A DNA stretch of 64,000 nucleotides from Rhododendron vialii (GCF_030253575.1 NC_080557.1:39663001-39727000); one strand, 5' to 3'. Positions 13,401 to 25,410 are shown, counted from the stretch's first letter. The notes: generated by a model not told the origin, from the sequence alone. Numbers and translations are program-made.

Positions 13401-14886
13401 TTTGGTGCGGATATTAAAGAAACAGCTTCCATGTGGCCGAAATCAACATCGTAACCGAGCATGTAGATGTAAAGCATTTTCCAAACATATTTCTTCTTTT
13501 CGTAAGGCGTCAAACCCTAAAATAATGAAAATCCAATAGTCAAGTCACTTCTCCAAATATGCTGAAAACCTGAAAGCATGCATTTACAAGAACAAACATG
13601 GGCAAGACATGGGAAAAGACATGGGCAAGACATGGGGAAAGGTTAAAAGACAACAAAAGAACGTGGAAATACAGTCTATACAGAACCAAAAGAAAAACAT
13701 ATGGATGCCACATCACTCAGTGAAAAAATGTGCGCCTGAGCAATAAAAACAATGCCTGGGTATCATTGATGGAGCATCAAGCGCGGGCTTGGTGTACATG
13801 GATTCGGCAAGAGGTTGTATGACCTAAATTGCGGAGTATCTTCCATAAGGGAATAGTGCCTGATTCTCTCTCCAGTGGTTTTTCCGTTTTAGATTTTCCA
13901 TGCATATCTTTGAATCAATTTCGTTAATTCTTTATTTCCATGCATACATTAGGAGTGGTATGGTAGTTGACTGGCTTGTCGAGCCACTGCCGATTTTATA
14001 ATTTGATTGTTGTTGGCCTTAACAAAACAAAAAAGGTTGGAGCAAATCAAACCCAGGAATCAGCATGTCATCGGGGCTAACTATTGCCTGTTGGCACAAA
14101 TGACAAAATACTTCCACAGAGATTGCAGCAACTTCACGATTGACGATACATCAATCACGGATGCTAGATAAAAGTATGAACTATTAAGAGCTGGCCGAAG
14201 TTCATAGAGGATACAATTCTCTTCAATATTCTCCGCTACATAATCCTAAATTCTATTTTTAATATCTAATATCTATTACTCTTATAAAGAGAAAATGAAC
14301 TGACTTTTGAGGCTTAGCTCACACTTTAGTTTTTTTTACCAAACTACCCCCTTCAACTACCTCAAGAAACTGCCAAGAAGGAAGAAAAAAACTGTCACCC
14401 CAATTTTTTTTCTACCCTCTTTTCTACTTTCACATCCAAGAGCTGATTACGGATTTTCCTGTTTTAATCTTTCGCATAGCACGATTTGCACAAGCATCGG
14501 GTGTGCCCAGAGGCCTAGTTCTATCATATTAGCTCTTGAACAATTCTACTTGCGGCCAAGCCAAACGCACAAGAACTTCATTAAACCTCAATACAATTGC
14601 ATCTTATTTACTGCCCAGCCTCGATGAAAAGGAATTGATCTCAGTTTCAATACGCAAACCAAATAAGACACAACGAAGTGGAACATTTTTACTAGTCCTC
14701 AGCAAAACAACATTTCGTACTACAGTCAAAGGGAACATTAAACCCTAAAAAAACCTTTTCAGTTTTGAAGCGAGTGCGAATGTTGCCGAGCTCTTTATCC
14801 ACGCGAAGGCGTTCCTGCTCCTTGTTCTGGCAATTGCGAACGTCGCTGATGAAGACGGACAAGCCTCTCATGCCAGATAATGCCAT
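913..14886 (-). CDS. AP-2 complex subunit alpha (alpha-adaptin), 3' end outside window
   Basis: Large subunit of the AP-2 clathrin adaptor, which recruits cargo and clathrin at the plasma membrane for endocytosis. Nineteen exons read in order: 14755-14886, 13385-13516, 10366-10491, 9270-9332, 9092-9189, 8790-8997, 7886-7957, 7714-7806, 5604-5705, 5334-5431, 3997-4078, 3799-3887, 2787-2892, 2634-2699, 2083-2189, 1886-1990, 1647-1767, 1254-1433, 913-1152. Every junction is GT..AG and in phase, giving 740 uninterrupted codons from [20 protein letters not shown]. The adaptin N-terminal trunk is complete, with family-typical stretches such as [23 protein letters not shown] and [12 protein letters not shown] Ser/Pro/Asp-rich hinge follows, with a [13 protein letters not shown] segment. 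The plant protein is about 1010 residues; the remaining ~270 (the appendage or ear) are not visible in 1-912. The final exon ends at a good donor (CAG|GTTTCT), so the gene probably continues off the left edge. Introns reach 2.9 kb and carry mobile elements. Confidence 0.95.
4416..4473. repeat. (TA)n microsatellite
   Basis: About 58 bases of uninterrupted TA dinucleotide inside alpha-adaptin intron 10 (4079-5333). The rest of that intron shows no coding signal. The tract is likely to be length-polymorphic. Confidence 0.95.
6361..6500. mobile_element. Tourist-type MITE (PIF/Harbinger-like)
   Basis: A 140-bp element with near-perfect terminal inverted repeats. The left end reads CTTTGTTTGGTTCCCATCT and the right end is its reverse complement with one difference. 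It is flanked on both sides by TAA (6358-6360 and 6501-6503), the 3-bp target duplication expected for PIF/Harbinger MITEs. It has no coding capacity. Confidence 0.75.
6600..6796 (+). mobile_element. SINE-like element (tRNA-type B box, A-tail)
   Basis: Contains GGTTCGACGCC near 6624-6634, which fits a pol III B box, and ends in GTTATAAAAAAAAAAA. The spacing and short length suit a tRNA-derived SINE. I see no clear A box or target duplication, so the 5' limit is approximate. Confidence 0.4.
10794..11230 (-). pseudogene. degenerate Ty3/gypsy reverse transcriptase fragment
   Basis: On the minus strand the pattern of a gypsy RT N-terminus is readable across frames: [16 protein letters not shown], then [20 protein letters not shown], then in a shifted frame [13 protein letters not shown], which matches the family consensus around LNKACPKD. 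Internal stops and frameshifts show that it is dead. It lies in alpha-adaptin intron 2 (10492-13384) in the same transcriptional orientation. Gag, integrase and LTRs are not recognisable around it. Confidence 0.75.
11501..11954 (-). mobile_element. 5'-truncated LINE (non-LTR retrotransposon), 3' end
   Basis: The minus strand encodes a plant LINE C-terminal zinc-binding segment with [20 protein letters not shown] and a following Leu-rich tail. The plus-strand left edge TTTTTTTTGATAAGT is the reverse complement of an ACTTATC-poly(A) 3' end. Imperfect direct repeats (cttatttctattcac at 11486-11500, ctaattgctattcac at 11955-11969) look like target duplications. A second copy of the same family, with the same 3' terminus, is at 41500-41883. 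Confidence 0.75.
12539..13120 (+). mobile_element. TRIM-like retrotransposon with duplicated LTR-like ends
   Basis: Two direct repeats of about 100 bp (from about 12547 and from about 13026, sharing ggtaccaaagtaatatgaag and caatagctag) flank a ~370-bp internal part without coding capacity. Directly after the first repeat is TGGTATCAAAGC (12659-12670), a primer-binding site complementary to the 3' end of initiator tRNA-Met. A second PBS-like TGGTACCAGAG occurs near 12932, next to sequence starting TGTTGAATAG at 12853 after a purine-rich tract, so two related elements may be nested. Size and lack of genes fit terminal-repeat retrotransposons in miniature. Confidence 0.6.
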
Positions 14887-15270
14887 CGCCTCTCAGATCC
14901 AGCCGAGAGGACGCCTCCTACAATTCTCTCTCTATCTATCTATCTAGATCGTAGCCGTTCGTGGGAGGATTGAGGAGGGAGAAGGAGGAGAGGAAGAGCG
15001 AGATCTTGGTCGAGATCGGTGTGCAATTGGGGGAGGGAATGGTGGTTTAGAGAGAGAAGGAAGAAGGAGATCTAGAGAGAGAGAGATTGTAGAGGAGGGG
15101 GTGGGGTTTGAAAATTGGAGGTGAGAGACTGATGAAATTTTTTGAAAAGCCGTCGGACAGCGAAGAAGACGACTTTTACCATTAGTATGTCATCACCAGC
15201 TCGTTTCAATTCGGTTTATTAATCGAATTTTTCCACCATGTGCTTTTTTAGCTGTTTTTTTGGAGCCCTA
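14887..15270 (-). promoter_or_regulatory. 5' leader and proximal upstream region of alpha-adaptin
   Basis: Upstream of the ATG at 14886 the minus strand is CT-rich (plus strand gagagagaga and ggaggagg runs at 14960-15120), typical of plant 5' leaders. No unambiguous TATA box is visible, and I cannot place a transcription start. Confidence 0.4.
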
Positions 15271-15628
15271 CTACACACAGCAGTCTGTGCACAGATTCTG
15301 TTGTGGGGTTCACCACGGGTTCTACAAAATAATCCAAGTCGTTCATTAAATTTAAAATAAGTTTTTGAGGGTTTTCGTAAAAAATTAGCTCAATTCGATA
15401 CCTATAGATGCTCGATCCAATCGTCTAGCTTTTCATTATTCTTAAATCTGAATGAAGAGTTCGACAATTGAATCGAGCATTTATAGATATCGGATTGAGC
15501 TGATTTTTTGCGGGAACCGTTAAAATTTTTTTTTACATTTAATGAACGACTTGAATTATTTGTGTGGGACCCGTAGTGGCCCCACATTAAAACTGTGCAC
15601 AATTTGTGCATAGATTGTCTGTGTGTAG
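15271..15628. mobile_element. foldback element or MITE, 358 bp
   Basis: The ends are inverted copies: left CTACACACAGCAGTCTGTGC, right ending GATTGTCTGTGTGTAG. The interior is also largely self-complementary (around the motifs aacgacttg and gctcgat), so the whole element can fold into one long hairpin. No reliable target duplication is seen and there is no coding capacity. Confidence 0.6.
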
Positions 15629-16449
15629 ACTTTCTGGTTTTTTTGTGCTCGTTGTTTTTCTTTTTCTCTTTGTGGTTCGTGTCCCGGCTCAGTTTGCACG
15701 CATTTCAACTAGTAATTTCTTTCCCCATCTTGTCTGAGACAACATCATACACATCCGGAACTATGTGTTCAATTGTGTGAGAAGCAAACCAACTAATCAA
15801 TCAGACTAACCCTTAGGGCTAGGCAAATTTTTTGTTTTTCAAAACATATGCTTGCATAAAATTTATCTGGAGTCATATCATATAGCAAATGCAAATTTGA
15901 TCCACAATTTGACAATCCTGTAAACATATGTAAATGGGGAGGATAATTATGTAAAGTATTTAAACATTAGATTTAATATAAATGACCTAAATTTTTAAAA
16001 GATTGCTAATAAAAAACTTATTTTTTATTATTGTAATTCACTGTCTAGACTATCTTATACTGAACGCTGAAAATTATTTTGCATAATCTATGTAACTTGA
16101 ACCACATAAATTTAGCAAGAATTTTTTCAGTAAAAAATTAAAAATGAAATCCGATAATAACTCTTTTAAATACTAATAATATTTTCTCTGTTGATATCTA
16201 AGCATCACAGGAGATTGCTTATTTTGGAAGATAACTTGACAATTTTAAATAACTAAATTGTACAAAAGTGGTTGTACGTATCAAAAATGACATGGCCAAC
16301 ACTCGTGGAAAATGGAAATGATATGACCAAAGAAAAATACTGTAGTACGTAAGATGGAGGATTTAAAAAAAAAAAAGGAAAAAGAAAATGTGCTATCTTG
16401 CAGACTTGTTGAGTATATAAATTAATTACTACGAGGAGATGACAACTAA
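15629..16449. other. AT-rich intergenic DNA
   Basis: No coding frame, RNA gene or clear repeat recognised between the foldback element and the tRNA gene. Confidence 0.6.
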
Positions 16450-16522
16450 GCGCCCGTGGCCTAACGGATAAGGCGTCTGACTTCTAATCAGGCGATTGTG
16501 GGTTCGAGTCCCACCGGGCGTG
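16450..16522 (+). tRNA. tRNA-Arg (anticodon UCU)
   Basis: A 73-base cloverleaf without intron. Acceptor stem GCGCCCG pairs with CGGGCGT (terminal G-U), with G as discriminator. The D-arm contains the A box TGGCCTAACGGA, the anticodon loop CTTCTAA carries TCT at 16483-16485, and the T-arm B box is GGTTCGAGTCC. The encoded gene lacks CCA, as in eukaryotes. T-runs just downstream (16533-16537 and 16542-16550) can serve as the pol III terminator. The anticodon reads AGA. Confidence 0.96.
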
Positions 16523-17096
16523 AAGTCCCTCCTTTTTGGGGTTTTTTTTTCTCTTCCTCCACTGTGAGATGAGGGTGTGTTCTACTAATTAAAAATAAGT
16601 ACATATATTTTGAATTAAAGATGATGTATTATGAGAGAATGACTTATCCCGTAAAACGGAAAATAAGTACTTAAAAAATACCCCATTTTCCTTTTTGGAA
16701 GTTTTGTATTACTTTTCAATTAATTATATATTGTAATTTATAATGTTTTAGGTGATTTTGAAAACATTGTATTACAGAACAAATCGAGATCTATCAAATA
16801 AGATCCATATTGGATATAAAATTCATTACCAATTTAAAGATATAACTAGTTTTTTTATTCAGTTAGAATAAAACTGGGACAAGTAAATTAGGACGGAGAA
16901 AGTAAAAACCTTAATGGAATGGGACCTGAGACAACCAATTTCACTAGGAAGGATTTCTCAATTTTTTCTTATCAGAAAGAGGAGAAAACTAAATTATGAA
17001 CCCCTACAAAGTCTTTCTTTGTAATTGGAAAAACAAGACGTTGGGTGGAACATAAATAAACTACAAAATCCGTCCACAACTTCAATCCTTTCTTGA

Positions 17097-17427
17097 CGGC
17101 TCCGTTCAGTTATTGAAAATGTAGTATAGAAAAGGATTGGGAATGTACTATGTAGTATAGGAAAGGGATTATCAAGTAAAGTGAAATAAGGTGAAGTAAA
17201 AGAAAACGGAATTTATTTTTTTGTTTGCGTTCTCTTGACAAGAAATCTTGCGAAAAAACTAAAATTTCTTCCTTTAGGCAAGACTTAATTTGCAGGAAGT
17301 GCTTCTCAGTGATAAAGTTGAAATTGTAGGTCATATGACTTTCTTGGTAACCGAACTCACAAAAAATTAAAGAAAAAATTAATTTTCAGAGTCTTTTCTA
17401 TCCTTTCCATGCAATTGAATGAGGCCT
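17097..17427. mobile_element. possible MITE with short terminal inverted repeats
   Basis: The left end GGCTCCGTTCAGTTATTG and the right end CAATTGAATGAGGCC are imperfect inverted copies, and the motif tagaaaagga / tcttttcta recurs inverted inside. There is no coding capacity, and the target duplication is unclear. Confidence 0.35.
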
Positions 17428-17566
17428 GGAAGAACATCCATGTCCAATCCTCCCTGCGGTGAAGCTCGCCAGTAGATACTTGCTGCCAGTAATAAGGTTG
17501 ATCAAAGGATGTGAACTGGTTTCATGAGTTGCTACCAACAATTGGATGAGCAGATGGCTTCACTGT

Positions 17567-18148
17567 GTAAAAGATACCAATGAGGGGTTCATTCGGTGTT
17601 TTGGAATTCGAATTTGGTTGGACAAAGTCCAGGTTTAAGTCCCCATACTCTTAACACCACCTGCGCATGGTGTGACTATGACTTTGGCTCCGGCATAGGT
17701 GCGTTGGGGTCCCTTACAGTGTGCCGGGACAATACTCCCCGGCGGAGATGACGGAGTACCGTAAAAGATACCAATGAGGGGTTGATTCGGTGTTTTGGAA
17801 TTTGAATTTGGTTGGACAAGGTCCAGGTTTAAGTCCCCATACTCTTAACACCACCTGCGCATGGTGTGACTATGACTTTGGCTCCGGCATAGGTGCGTTG
17901 GGGTCCCTTACAGTGTGCCGGGACAATACTCCCCGGCGGAGATGACGGAGTACCGTAAAAGATACCAATGAGGGGTTGATTCGGTGTTTTGGAATTCGAA
18001 TTTGGTTGGACAAGGTCCAGGTTTAAGTCTCCATACTCTTAACACCACCTGCGCATGGTGTGACTATGACTTTGGCTCCGGCATAGGTGCGTTGGGGTCC
18101 CTTACAGGGTGCCGGGACAATACTCCCCGGCGGAGATGACGGAGTACC
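17567..18148. repeat. three tandem copies of a 194-bp repeat
   Basis: Units begin at 17567, 17761 and 17955 with gtaaaagataccaatgaggg and end with ggagatgacggagtacc. The three copies differ by only a few bases (for example gggttcatt versus gggttgatt), so the array is young or homogenised. The array abuts a LINE RNase H relic. No function can be inferred. Confidence 0.92.
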
Positions 18149-18149
18149 A

Positions 18150-18460
18150 TATATGCACTTCCATATTTTGTACCAAAAGAAATGGTGTGAAAGATTGAGA
18201 CCATCCCAAATACTCCACAGTTCAGCAGCTAACTTGCTAAGATTGAGCACCGACCAATTCTCCTATGAAAGCCGGCGAAAAAACCTCCAGTATGATTCCT
18301 AATAAGCCCGCTAGAGGCAGCCCGATCGTCCGCACTGACTGTACCATCCGTGTTGAAAACAGAAAGATTGCCCCCTCTATGCCCAGAACTCCCCTTGAAA
18401 ATTGGATCACCATCCCCAACCCAATTTGCAGAAATAAATTTTAAAAAACTTGACAAAGAA
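18150..18460 (-). pseudogene. LINE-type RNase H domain relic
   Basis: On the minus strand, overlapping frames read NWVGDGDPIFKGSSGHRGGN, then FNTDGTVSADDRAASSGLIR, then NHTGGFFAGFHRRIGRCS, then AAELWSIWDGLNLSHHFFW. This is the order of a plant LINE-encoded RNase H (RVT_3 type): the DG motif, the AASSGLIRN turn and the AELW..WDGL helix. A stop between the last two parts and the missing upstream RT show that it is a fragment. Confidence 0.7.
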
Positions 18461-19105
18461 AATCAGGAAAAAATGTAAAACAGAAGGCAAAGAAGACGAT
18501 GACAAACGGTTGTGGGGAGACAAATTTCCCCACTTTGTTCTATGCTCGAATAAAATGGCACAGAACATTAGTTCACTAATCCATTTCCAGCCGGTGTAAA
18601 TCATCCAACAATGGTTGCCAAATGCCAAGAAACCATCCTCAAGTACTTTTTCATCCTCCCAGAAACCAAAGAAGGCAGTAAACAGATAAAAGATATTATT
18701 AATAACTCAAGTAAACAGCATCCTGGCCGGATCAAACTATTAAATACATACAACAGACTCCTTAAATGGACAAGCAAAATAGAGGAACGAAATGAATCCA
18801 TGAAATATCAGAACAGGCTTTGCACACCCCGTGACCCAGCCAAAATTTGAGATTTGCAGACATCTTTGTAGCAATGAACTTAGAGTTTACGGTGCTTTTA
18901 GCAAAGAAAACTACAGATACAAATTCCTGAGGACATGTGAACTATTGACCAGCGACACAGGGAAGACAAAAAAAAAATTATATGTAGTGTATACCAGAAT
19001 GAATGTGGAATATCGACTTTAATATAACACCTTCGAAAGAATTGAAACACGTCCCAATGCAGTAGACTCCTAAGCACACGGTGCAACTCGGAAAGTTTTT
19101 CCCCT

Positions 19106-22100
19106 TTAGTTAGAAGCAAGAGGTTTTGAAATGGCCTGCTTTACTGCCTCAGCATATGTCCTGTGTTGATAGGTAAGGGTAGATTCAAGCAAGTCCCAAA
19201 GTGACGTTTTTGGATTCCAACCTGTGGTATTCCAAACAAAATTAGAATATCTCATCCCTAAAATAGTGCAAAATAACAAATTCCATGTTTGGATTTCAAC
19301 TTGTAGATGAAAGGAAAAAGGAAATGGAAAAGATATGAAAGAAAATGGAGGGAAACGGGCAGAATTTTTTTAATCAGGGAAATGAGAAGGAAATAGAGAA
19401 GTATTGGTTTAAACAAGAATCCCTCATCGTTACTTGAAAAACAAATATGTACACAGTTTCATTATTTGTGAGAAATTCAAGATCCAAGCATAAAAAGTGG
19501 ATGGAAAAGGGTGATACCAAGTTGTCTATTGATTATGGTCATGTCAGGAATCCTCTTGTCACTGTCGTCGTACCCCTCACCATAGAATTCTTTGGAGCTT
19601 ACATCAATGGTGGGTACTTCCAGACTAGGTTCTCCACTAACCTTCGAATAAACCTGTCAATAGCAATAACAGTGCGCTGAATAAAATGAAAAAAAAAATG
19701 GCAACACCAAGTACGAAAGATGATTCTCATTTCACCTCATTCATCATTTCAGCCAGTTGCCTGACAGTAACTTCATTGTTAGGGTTGCCAACATTGAATA
19801 TATGTCCATTCGCCCTAGCTGGATTTTCCTGATAGAGAAGAACAAACCACTCAAACATTATTTCTGAGAGCCTGTGCGAAATGAAAATGGAGGGGAAGGA
19901 TGCTGTACGCACAATCATCAGAAGAACCGCCTCGATTGCATCCTTGATATAGATGAATGTTCTTTGTGATTCACCGCCATCCACAAGCTTGAGCGGTTCT
20001 CGTCTAAGAAGGTTCTACAGCAAGAAAAAAAGAACAAGAGATAATAGTAATACAAAGTCAAAGATATTACAGAGAACAAACAAATGAATGTGTGAAATTC
20101 AAATTTCCCAGAAGAAATTGAACTAACATTACTGAAGCATGCCAGTACTCTTGGGACACCCTCACTGGGACCATCGATGCCGGGTATGAAGTCCATCCTG
20201 GGACCGATCCAGTTGAAAGGTCTCACAATAGTGAATTCAAGGTCATTCTCCGCACCCTCAGCTGTGGATAATAAATACAAAAGAAACTAAGAAAAGCCTT
20301 CTAACCAGCCAGAGCAACAGACGAGTTCACCTACCATAGATCAGCCTCTCAATCAATTGCTTTGCGCAAGCATAGGACCACCTCTGCTTCTCAATAGATC
20401 CAAAAATGCAGGGGGAAGCATCCTCTTTAAGAACAAAATAAGCAGGATCCTAACGCACCACAAACAAACAAATCAGAACATTCAATTTCCAACACTATGG
20501 CAAGCAGGATCCTAATCCGAGCACAATATTGATACTTTTTCTTCAGAGGGAATAACTTGAGCAAACGAAAATGAATTTTGATAGACAATATTGATACTTT
20601 TTCTTCATTCGCCCTTTTTGGTTTATTCAAAATTTCAAAGCAAATTCAAGAAACAAAAAGAGCGGTAACTGAAGAAAATCATATCTAATTTAATGTAACA
20701 AGTTGATCACGTTGCAGGAGATAACATCAGAGAAGCAATAGGGGATCTTACCAAAGTCAAGTTCAAGTTTGTGCACAATATAGAAACATACACTCCCACC
20801 CATCGGGCACAAGATTCTAATATTAGAAAGTAGTTTCATTGACAATCAATCCTATACTGATCAATTAAAAGGCCAGACGTTTCCTCTCTTTTTTGCCCGT
20901 TATATTACATCATTATCACAGGTCAAATATTTCTTAGTCTAATTCTGAATCATTTATTCTGTTTACAAAGCTAAAAAAAATCACCATTTGATTTTTTTTT
21001 TCTTTTTCAGTTCTTATTTATTCTTGTATTCCTAAATTTGCTAGAGAGGTCAATCAACAGAGGTTTCTTGAAGATACTCCCCATAGGTCAAAACTAATAA
21101 ATTGACACGTCAATACAAATAAAATACAATAACATATGCATCTATTCCCTATGCTACAACGATTTCAGAGTTAAAAACTCATAAAGAACTATTACCAAAT
21201 GGGATATGCATGATTTTATCTCAAATGGGAATCACAGCAAACGACTTTGACTATTCAACATTAAGTATTTTAGCTTTCCAATACTTAAGTGATCTGCAAA
21301 CAATTTGAAAATGAGTAGAATATACCATCCAATGAGTCCCATTATTATATGAACTAAACAACTCAAATCCTGAATGCCTTCCAAGATGACATGGGAGTCA
21401 ATCAAGGCCAAACAGATATATCAAATAGGGCCAATCAACAGAGTAGGATAACAACCGTTTTCTGGTTTAGTACTAGTATGACCGACAAGGTTCCGTTGTG
21501 AATTCCTACCAATAGAAAACCGTAAACTTACCATAACTATCATCTTGAAAAGGAAGGAATAATAATGGAAAAAGGAAACGGCAGTTACAGCCATTGAGGT
21601 TATTTTTTGGGGAAGGGAGAATACAGTGAAGGTATGAAAACCCCCAGTGACTGGTGATGAAATCTGCTTGTTTGACAGGCCTTTTGAGTGATGCCATTAG
21701 TCACAAAAAAAAGGGAAGAAAATGCTAGTGCAGTAACTAATAAATTCTCGCCCCCCCTAATATTGGTTGCATTAGGTGGTCGAGTTACTCGTATTGTCTT
21801 CCATTCTGTTGTCCTTAAGCTGCAGTTGGACTAACATCCAGGCTTTTCTAGCTCCAGATAAACTGCTAGCAGTCCATCCAAGTATCCAACTACCACGACT
21901 TTTGTACAAAACTATACATAAAAGCAATCACAAACTACAGGGAAAGTTGATAAACAAATTCCTAGTATAGATCTGGTTTTTACATAACAAATGGCAGTCA
22001 AGACTAGGAAAGAAAGCTGAAAATGAAGCCTCACCTGCCGCAAAGGGCTGTCTTTAGGAAGAAAGCTTCCAATTGTTTTCCCATAGACTTCACAAGTAGA

Positions 22101-23192
22101 AAAGTGGATGAGACGCTTGTTGTTTTCCGAACAGTACTTAACCTGAAAGCCCACATCAAAATGCATCAACATCTATCAATCTTTTTTTTCTTTTTTTTGA
22201 CAAATAATCAACATCTATCAATCTCAACAAAGCACAAAAACTAAACAGTCGCTATTTCTGCATTTACGTCAAAAGACGTTAATTCATTCAAATTGGACAT
22301 CAACAGCCAAATGTCCAATAACAGGAAACCAATAATCCATCCAAATTGCATACCACGGGCAGTGCATCGATGAAATTGCTGTAAATCGTATCAAGAGGAC
22401 GCGTGTTGTAATCCGCCGGAGTGCAGATCGCTGCAAGATTTATCACCTAGGTCACCAAATAACCAACGTTTAGCATTAATTGTGCATATAAAACGGATTA
22501 CACGTATACATGCGTATGCTACAACAATGTGAGAGAGAAACGTTAAGAGAAAAACGCATGTGAAGTTAGTGAAAAATAGAGAACTAATTTGCATTTAGGC
22601 CACACAGATCCAAAACGATATAAACTCACACCAAACCAAGACGAAAAAAGCACAACCAGAAAAACAAGCACGCAAAAAAAAAAAACTACCAAGAAAGATA
22701 AATTGAACAAAATTGCAGAGAGAAAGATTCTCAAATGTGCATTTAAGTTTCGCGGCACAGAGATCCAAAAACCACGTAAAATTCCCATCCCCAACACGCA
22801 AAACGAGAAAAAAACACAAATTAAAAAACAATATCTGAAGAACCAGAAAGAAAGAAAAAAAGAAATTGCGCGAAATTGTTAAGAGAGAGAGAGAGAGAGA
22901 GTGTGTGGGTGACCAGATCTGCCATTTTGATGAGGCCTTCGAGCCTGGAATCGTTCTTGATGTTGATGCGGTGGAATTGGATGCGGTCGGCCCACGGGAC
23001 GGACGCCTCGGCCGGTTCGAGGAGGTGCTTGATCTTGTCGCTGTAGACGTCCACCGCCAGCACCTTGTGCGGCGTCTCCGCCATCAGCTTTTCGCACAGG
23101 TGGGACCCTATGAACCCCCCCGCCCCTATCATGCATATCGTCATCCCCTTGATCGCGTTCCCGTCTAGATCCACCCTCCCCACCGACGCCAT
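19106..23192 (-). CDS. AXS: UDP-D-apiose/UDP-D-xylose synthase
   Basis: Converts UDP-glucuronate to UDP-apiose and UDP-xylose in the cytosol, supplying apiose for rhamnogalacturonan II and apiogalacturonan. Exons: 22914-23192, 22354-22446, 22035-22142, 20335-20449, 20128-20261, 19913-20014, 19736-19828, 19518-19653, 19106-19221. All are GT..AG and in phase, giving 391 aa (Arabidopsis AXS proteins are about 389). Extended SDR fold: NAD-binding GAGGFIG at 23-29, catalytic YACAK with Tyr186 and Lys190, and TCE at 140-142. The ICTP cysteine (about 101) and TCE cysteine match the residues known for ring contraction in this enzyme. The start is the ATG in MASVGRVDLDG. The open frame continues 7 codons upstream, but only to a TTG, so 23192 is the first true ATG. 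No broken residues seen; presumably functional. Confidence 0.97.
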
Positions 23193-23245
23193 TCTCTCTC
23201 TCTCTCTCTCCAATTATCCTCTCCCTGAAAATGTGATTTTCTCTC
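23193..23245 (-). promoter_or_regulatory. CT/GA-rich 5' leader of the AXS gene
   Basis: Immediately upstream of the ATG the minus strand carries a GA repeat (plus strand tctctctctctctctc at 23195-23210, and again near 23240). Such pyrimidine/purine tracts are common in plant 5' leaders. A matching CT repeat starts intron 1 (22881-22902). The transcription start cannot be placed. Confidence 0.45.
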
Positions 23246-23578
23246 TCTATATCTTTCGGTAGATGCTCGGATGATGGCTCGTGATTTCAATAAGGGAGAG
23301 AGGTAGGAAGGGCTCCAGATAAACGAGATGCTCAGAATTTTTTAATATTGGTAATGTAAAAAATATCCAGAGTTTATAGCGAGGACAGTGGAGTACTGGA
23401 TTAATTAAAAGTGTCAAAATACAGCCAAAAATGGTATGGACCCAGTGATAATTTGTTAAAAAATGGGGACCATGGTCAATCACTGACCATGACAATTTGT
23501 TAAAAAATGGGACACACTGACCACCCCTTTCGTTTCATTTTCTAGACGGCCAGGAGGCCTCGGTCAATTTACGCATAC

Positions 23579-25410
23579 TGTAATACCCTTAATTTTTAAT
23601 TATATTTTAAGCTAATTATGTAATGTATTTTGGACTTAATTTGCTAGCTAAATGAAATTAAAGCATAAGTTGGCATATGGCACACACACATTCAATAATT
23701 TTTCCTAAGCCTAGCAAGACAAATTAGGGGATTTTATGTTCTTTTATTCCTATCACAAACGTAGAGAGAGAGAGAGACCGATTAAAAGAAGAAGAAGAGA
23801 GAGAAGAAAAATTAGGGGAACCTTGCTTGGCTTGAAATTGAAGATTTAACTTGTTAATTCTTACATATCATACTTGTATTCATGTTTTGTATGCTGAATT
23901 CCATGCTTTAGTAGTTGAATTTCATGTTTAGTTGATGAATCTTGCATATATTAGGTGAACTTGGGTTTCGAAAGGAACACCACTTGAATCTCTTGAATTG
24001 ATGAGTTTAAACTTGTTTTGGTACATGAATTTAATGTTCTTGGAGTAGCTCTTCTATATCTATGAGTTTGAGCATGATTAGTGAGGTTTTGATGTAAGTT
24101 ACAAGTAGTTTGGAAGGGTTTAAGAGTTGAAAATCGCAGGAGGAACAAGCTACGTTTTTCTGGACAAACTGTAGAATTGAAAACCTTGTGTCTGTCCTGA
24201 TTTTGGGGAATTTTATTGAGGCAGTTCCTGAACTTCAAAAATTATGAAATTTTTATAGAGAGTTCCTCTATGAGTCCTTTGTCTATGGTAAAAATTTCGG
24301 AATCATATTCGAAGTATTAAATTCTGTAGAAATTCGTAACCTCGCAGCGTGCAGTTTCGGACTGTGCTGACTGCACAGACATGTGTTGGGGAAACGGCTA
24401 TAATTTTGAGCTCGAGCGACGAAATAGCGAGCCGTTTTCTAATTTTGAAACTAGATTCATAGACCTAAAAAAATGCATGAAGATTGTGTCTTAGTTATTC
24501 CCGTGCAAAATCAGATTTTAGGTTAAAGGTTATGGAACTGCAGATTCTGTGACTAATTTCTTAAGGCTAGCTATCTAATTTCATATTCTTACCATAGATC
24601 CTTATGTTCATTAAAAATAGGCTTGTTTGACATCCTCTAATCATGTTTTATTGCCTAATTGTCTTAGGAGGTTCGGGTGACATGTGGATACGAGGTGAGT
24701 GATTAATACCCAAAACACATGGCTTGTTATAAGCTTTTCACTTCAAGTATGTTTTATACTTTGATATGAACTCCATGGAATATTAATGAAAAGTGGACAT
24801 GTTTTATATCTATTAATGACATCTTCCCACGTCCCAGCTTACTAGGGGACACGTGCTAAAAGACTAGCAAGACATGGCTATTATATCGGGATAACGAAAA
24901 ACGTCTTAACTTATCCACTACTGGGAACGCCTGGTAGACATGCAATGAATAGAGGATGTGCATTACTATGCTATGTTGCTATGAAATGTGATTCGATTTT
25001 AAATGGTTTTATCATTGTCCATGGAAAGCATGTGAATTAAGTATTAATCATTCATACGAGTTTTGGCTTATGAATTTTTCCCACCTTTCAGGCAACAGTG
25101 AATAGAGTGGTGACGTGCAGTTTTCTTTTGGTCGCGCTAAATAGATGTGGACTTGTAGATAGGGAGTTGTTCTTGGTGATCATTTTTGCATGTAAATATG
25201 CACAGCTCTTGGTGGTTTGCAATGTAGAGATCCTTGTAAAAACTTCTACTTTTGGCGTATGTAATAAAATGGAATTTGCTTCTGCTTGTCGTTAATTGAG
25301 TCCCTTTAGTCATTTGCTAATGAGATATTTAACTTTGATATGGTCTTAGTGATCGAACCATTGGCGCTTTGTTGTGACTAGAGCCTTAGGGGCGGGCTAG
25401 GGTCGTGACA
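23579..25410 (+). mobile_element. solo LTR, 1832 bp
   Basis: Begins TGTAATACCC and ends GGGTCGTGACA, with TG..CA ends, flanked by the 5-bp duplication CATAC (23574-23578 and 25411-25415). No primer-binding site, coding domain or second LTR lies next to it, so it is best read as a solo LTR left by LTR-LTR recombination. The TGTAAyrCCC / GGGyGTGACA ends are usual for plant Ty3/gypsy elements. Short open frames inside are not genes. Confidence 0.8.

Noticed and set aside
22866..23168. Plus-strand and second minus-strand frames across AXS exon 1
   Set aside because: Shadows of a GC-rich coding exon in other frames.
23193..23213. N-terminal MERERER extension of the AXS protein
   Set aside because: The first codon is TTG and the residues come from the GA microsatellite in the leader. 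The family-typical start is the ATG at 23192.
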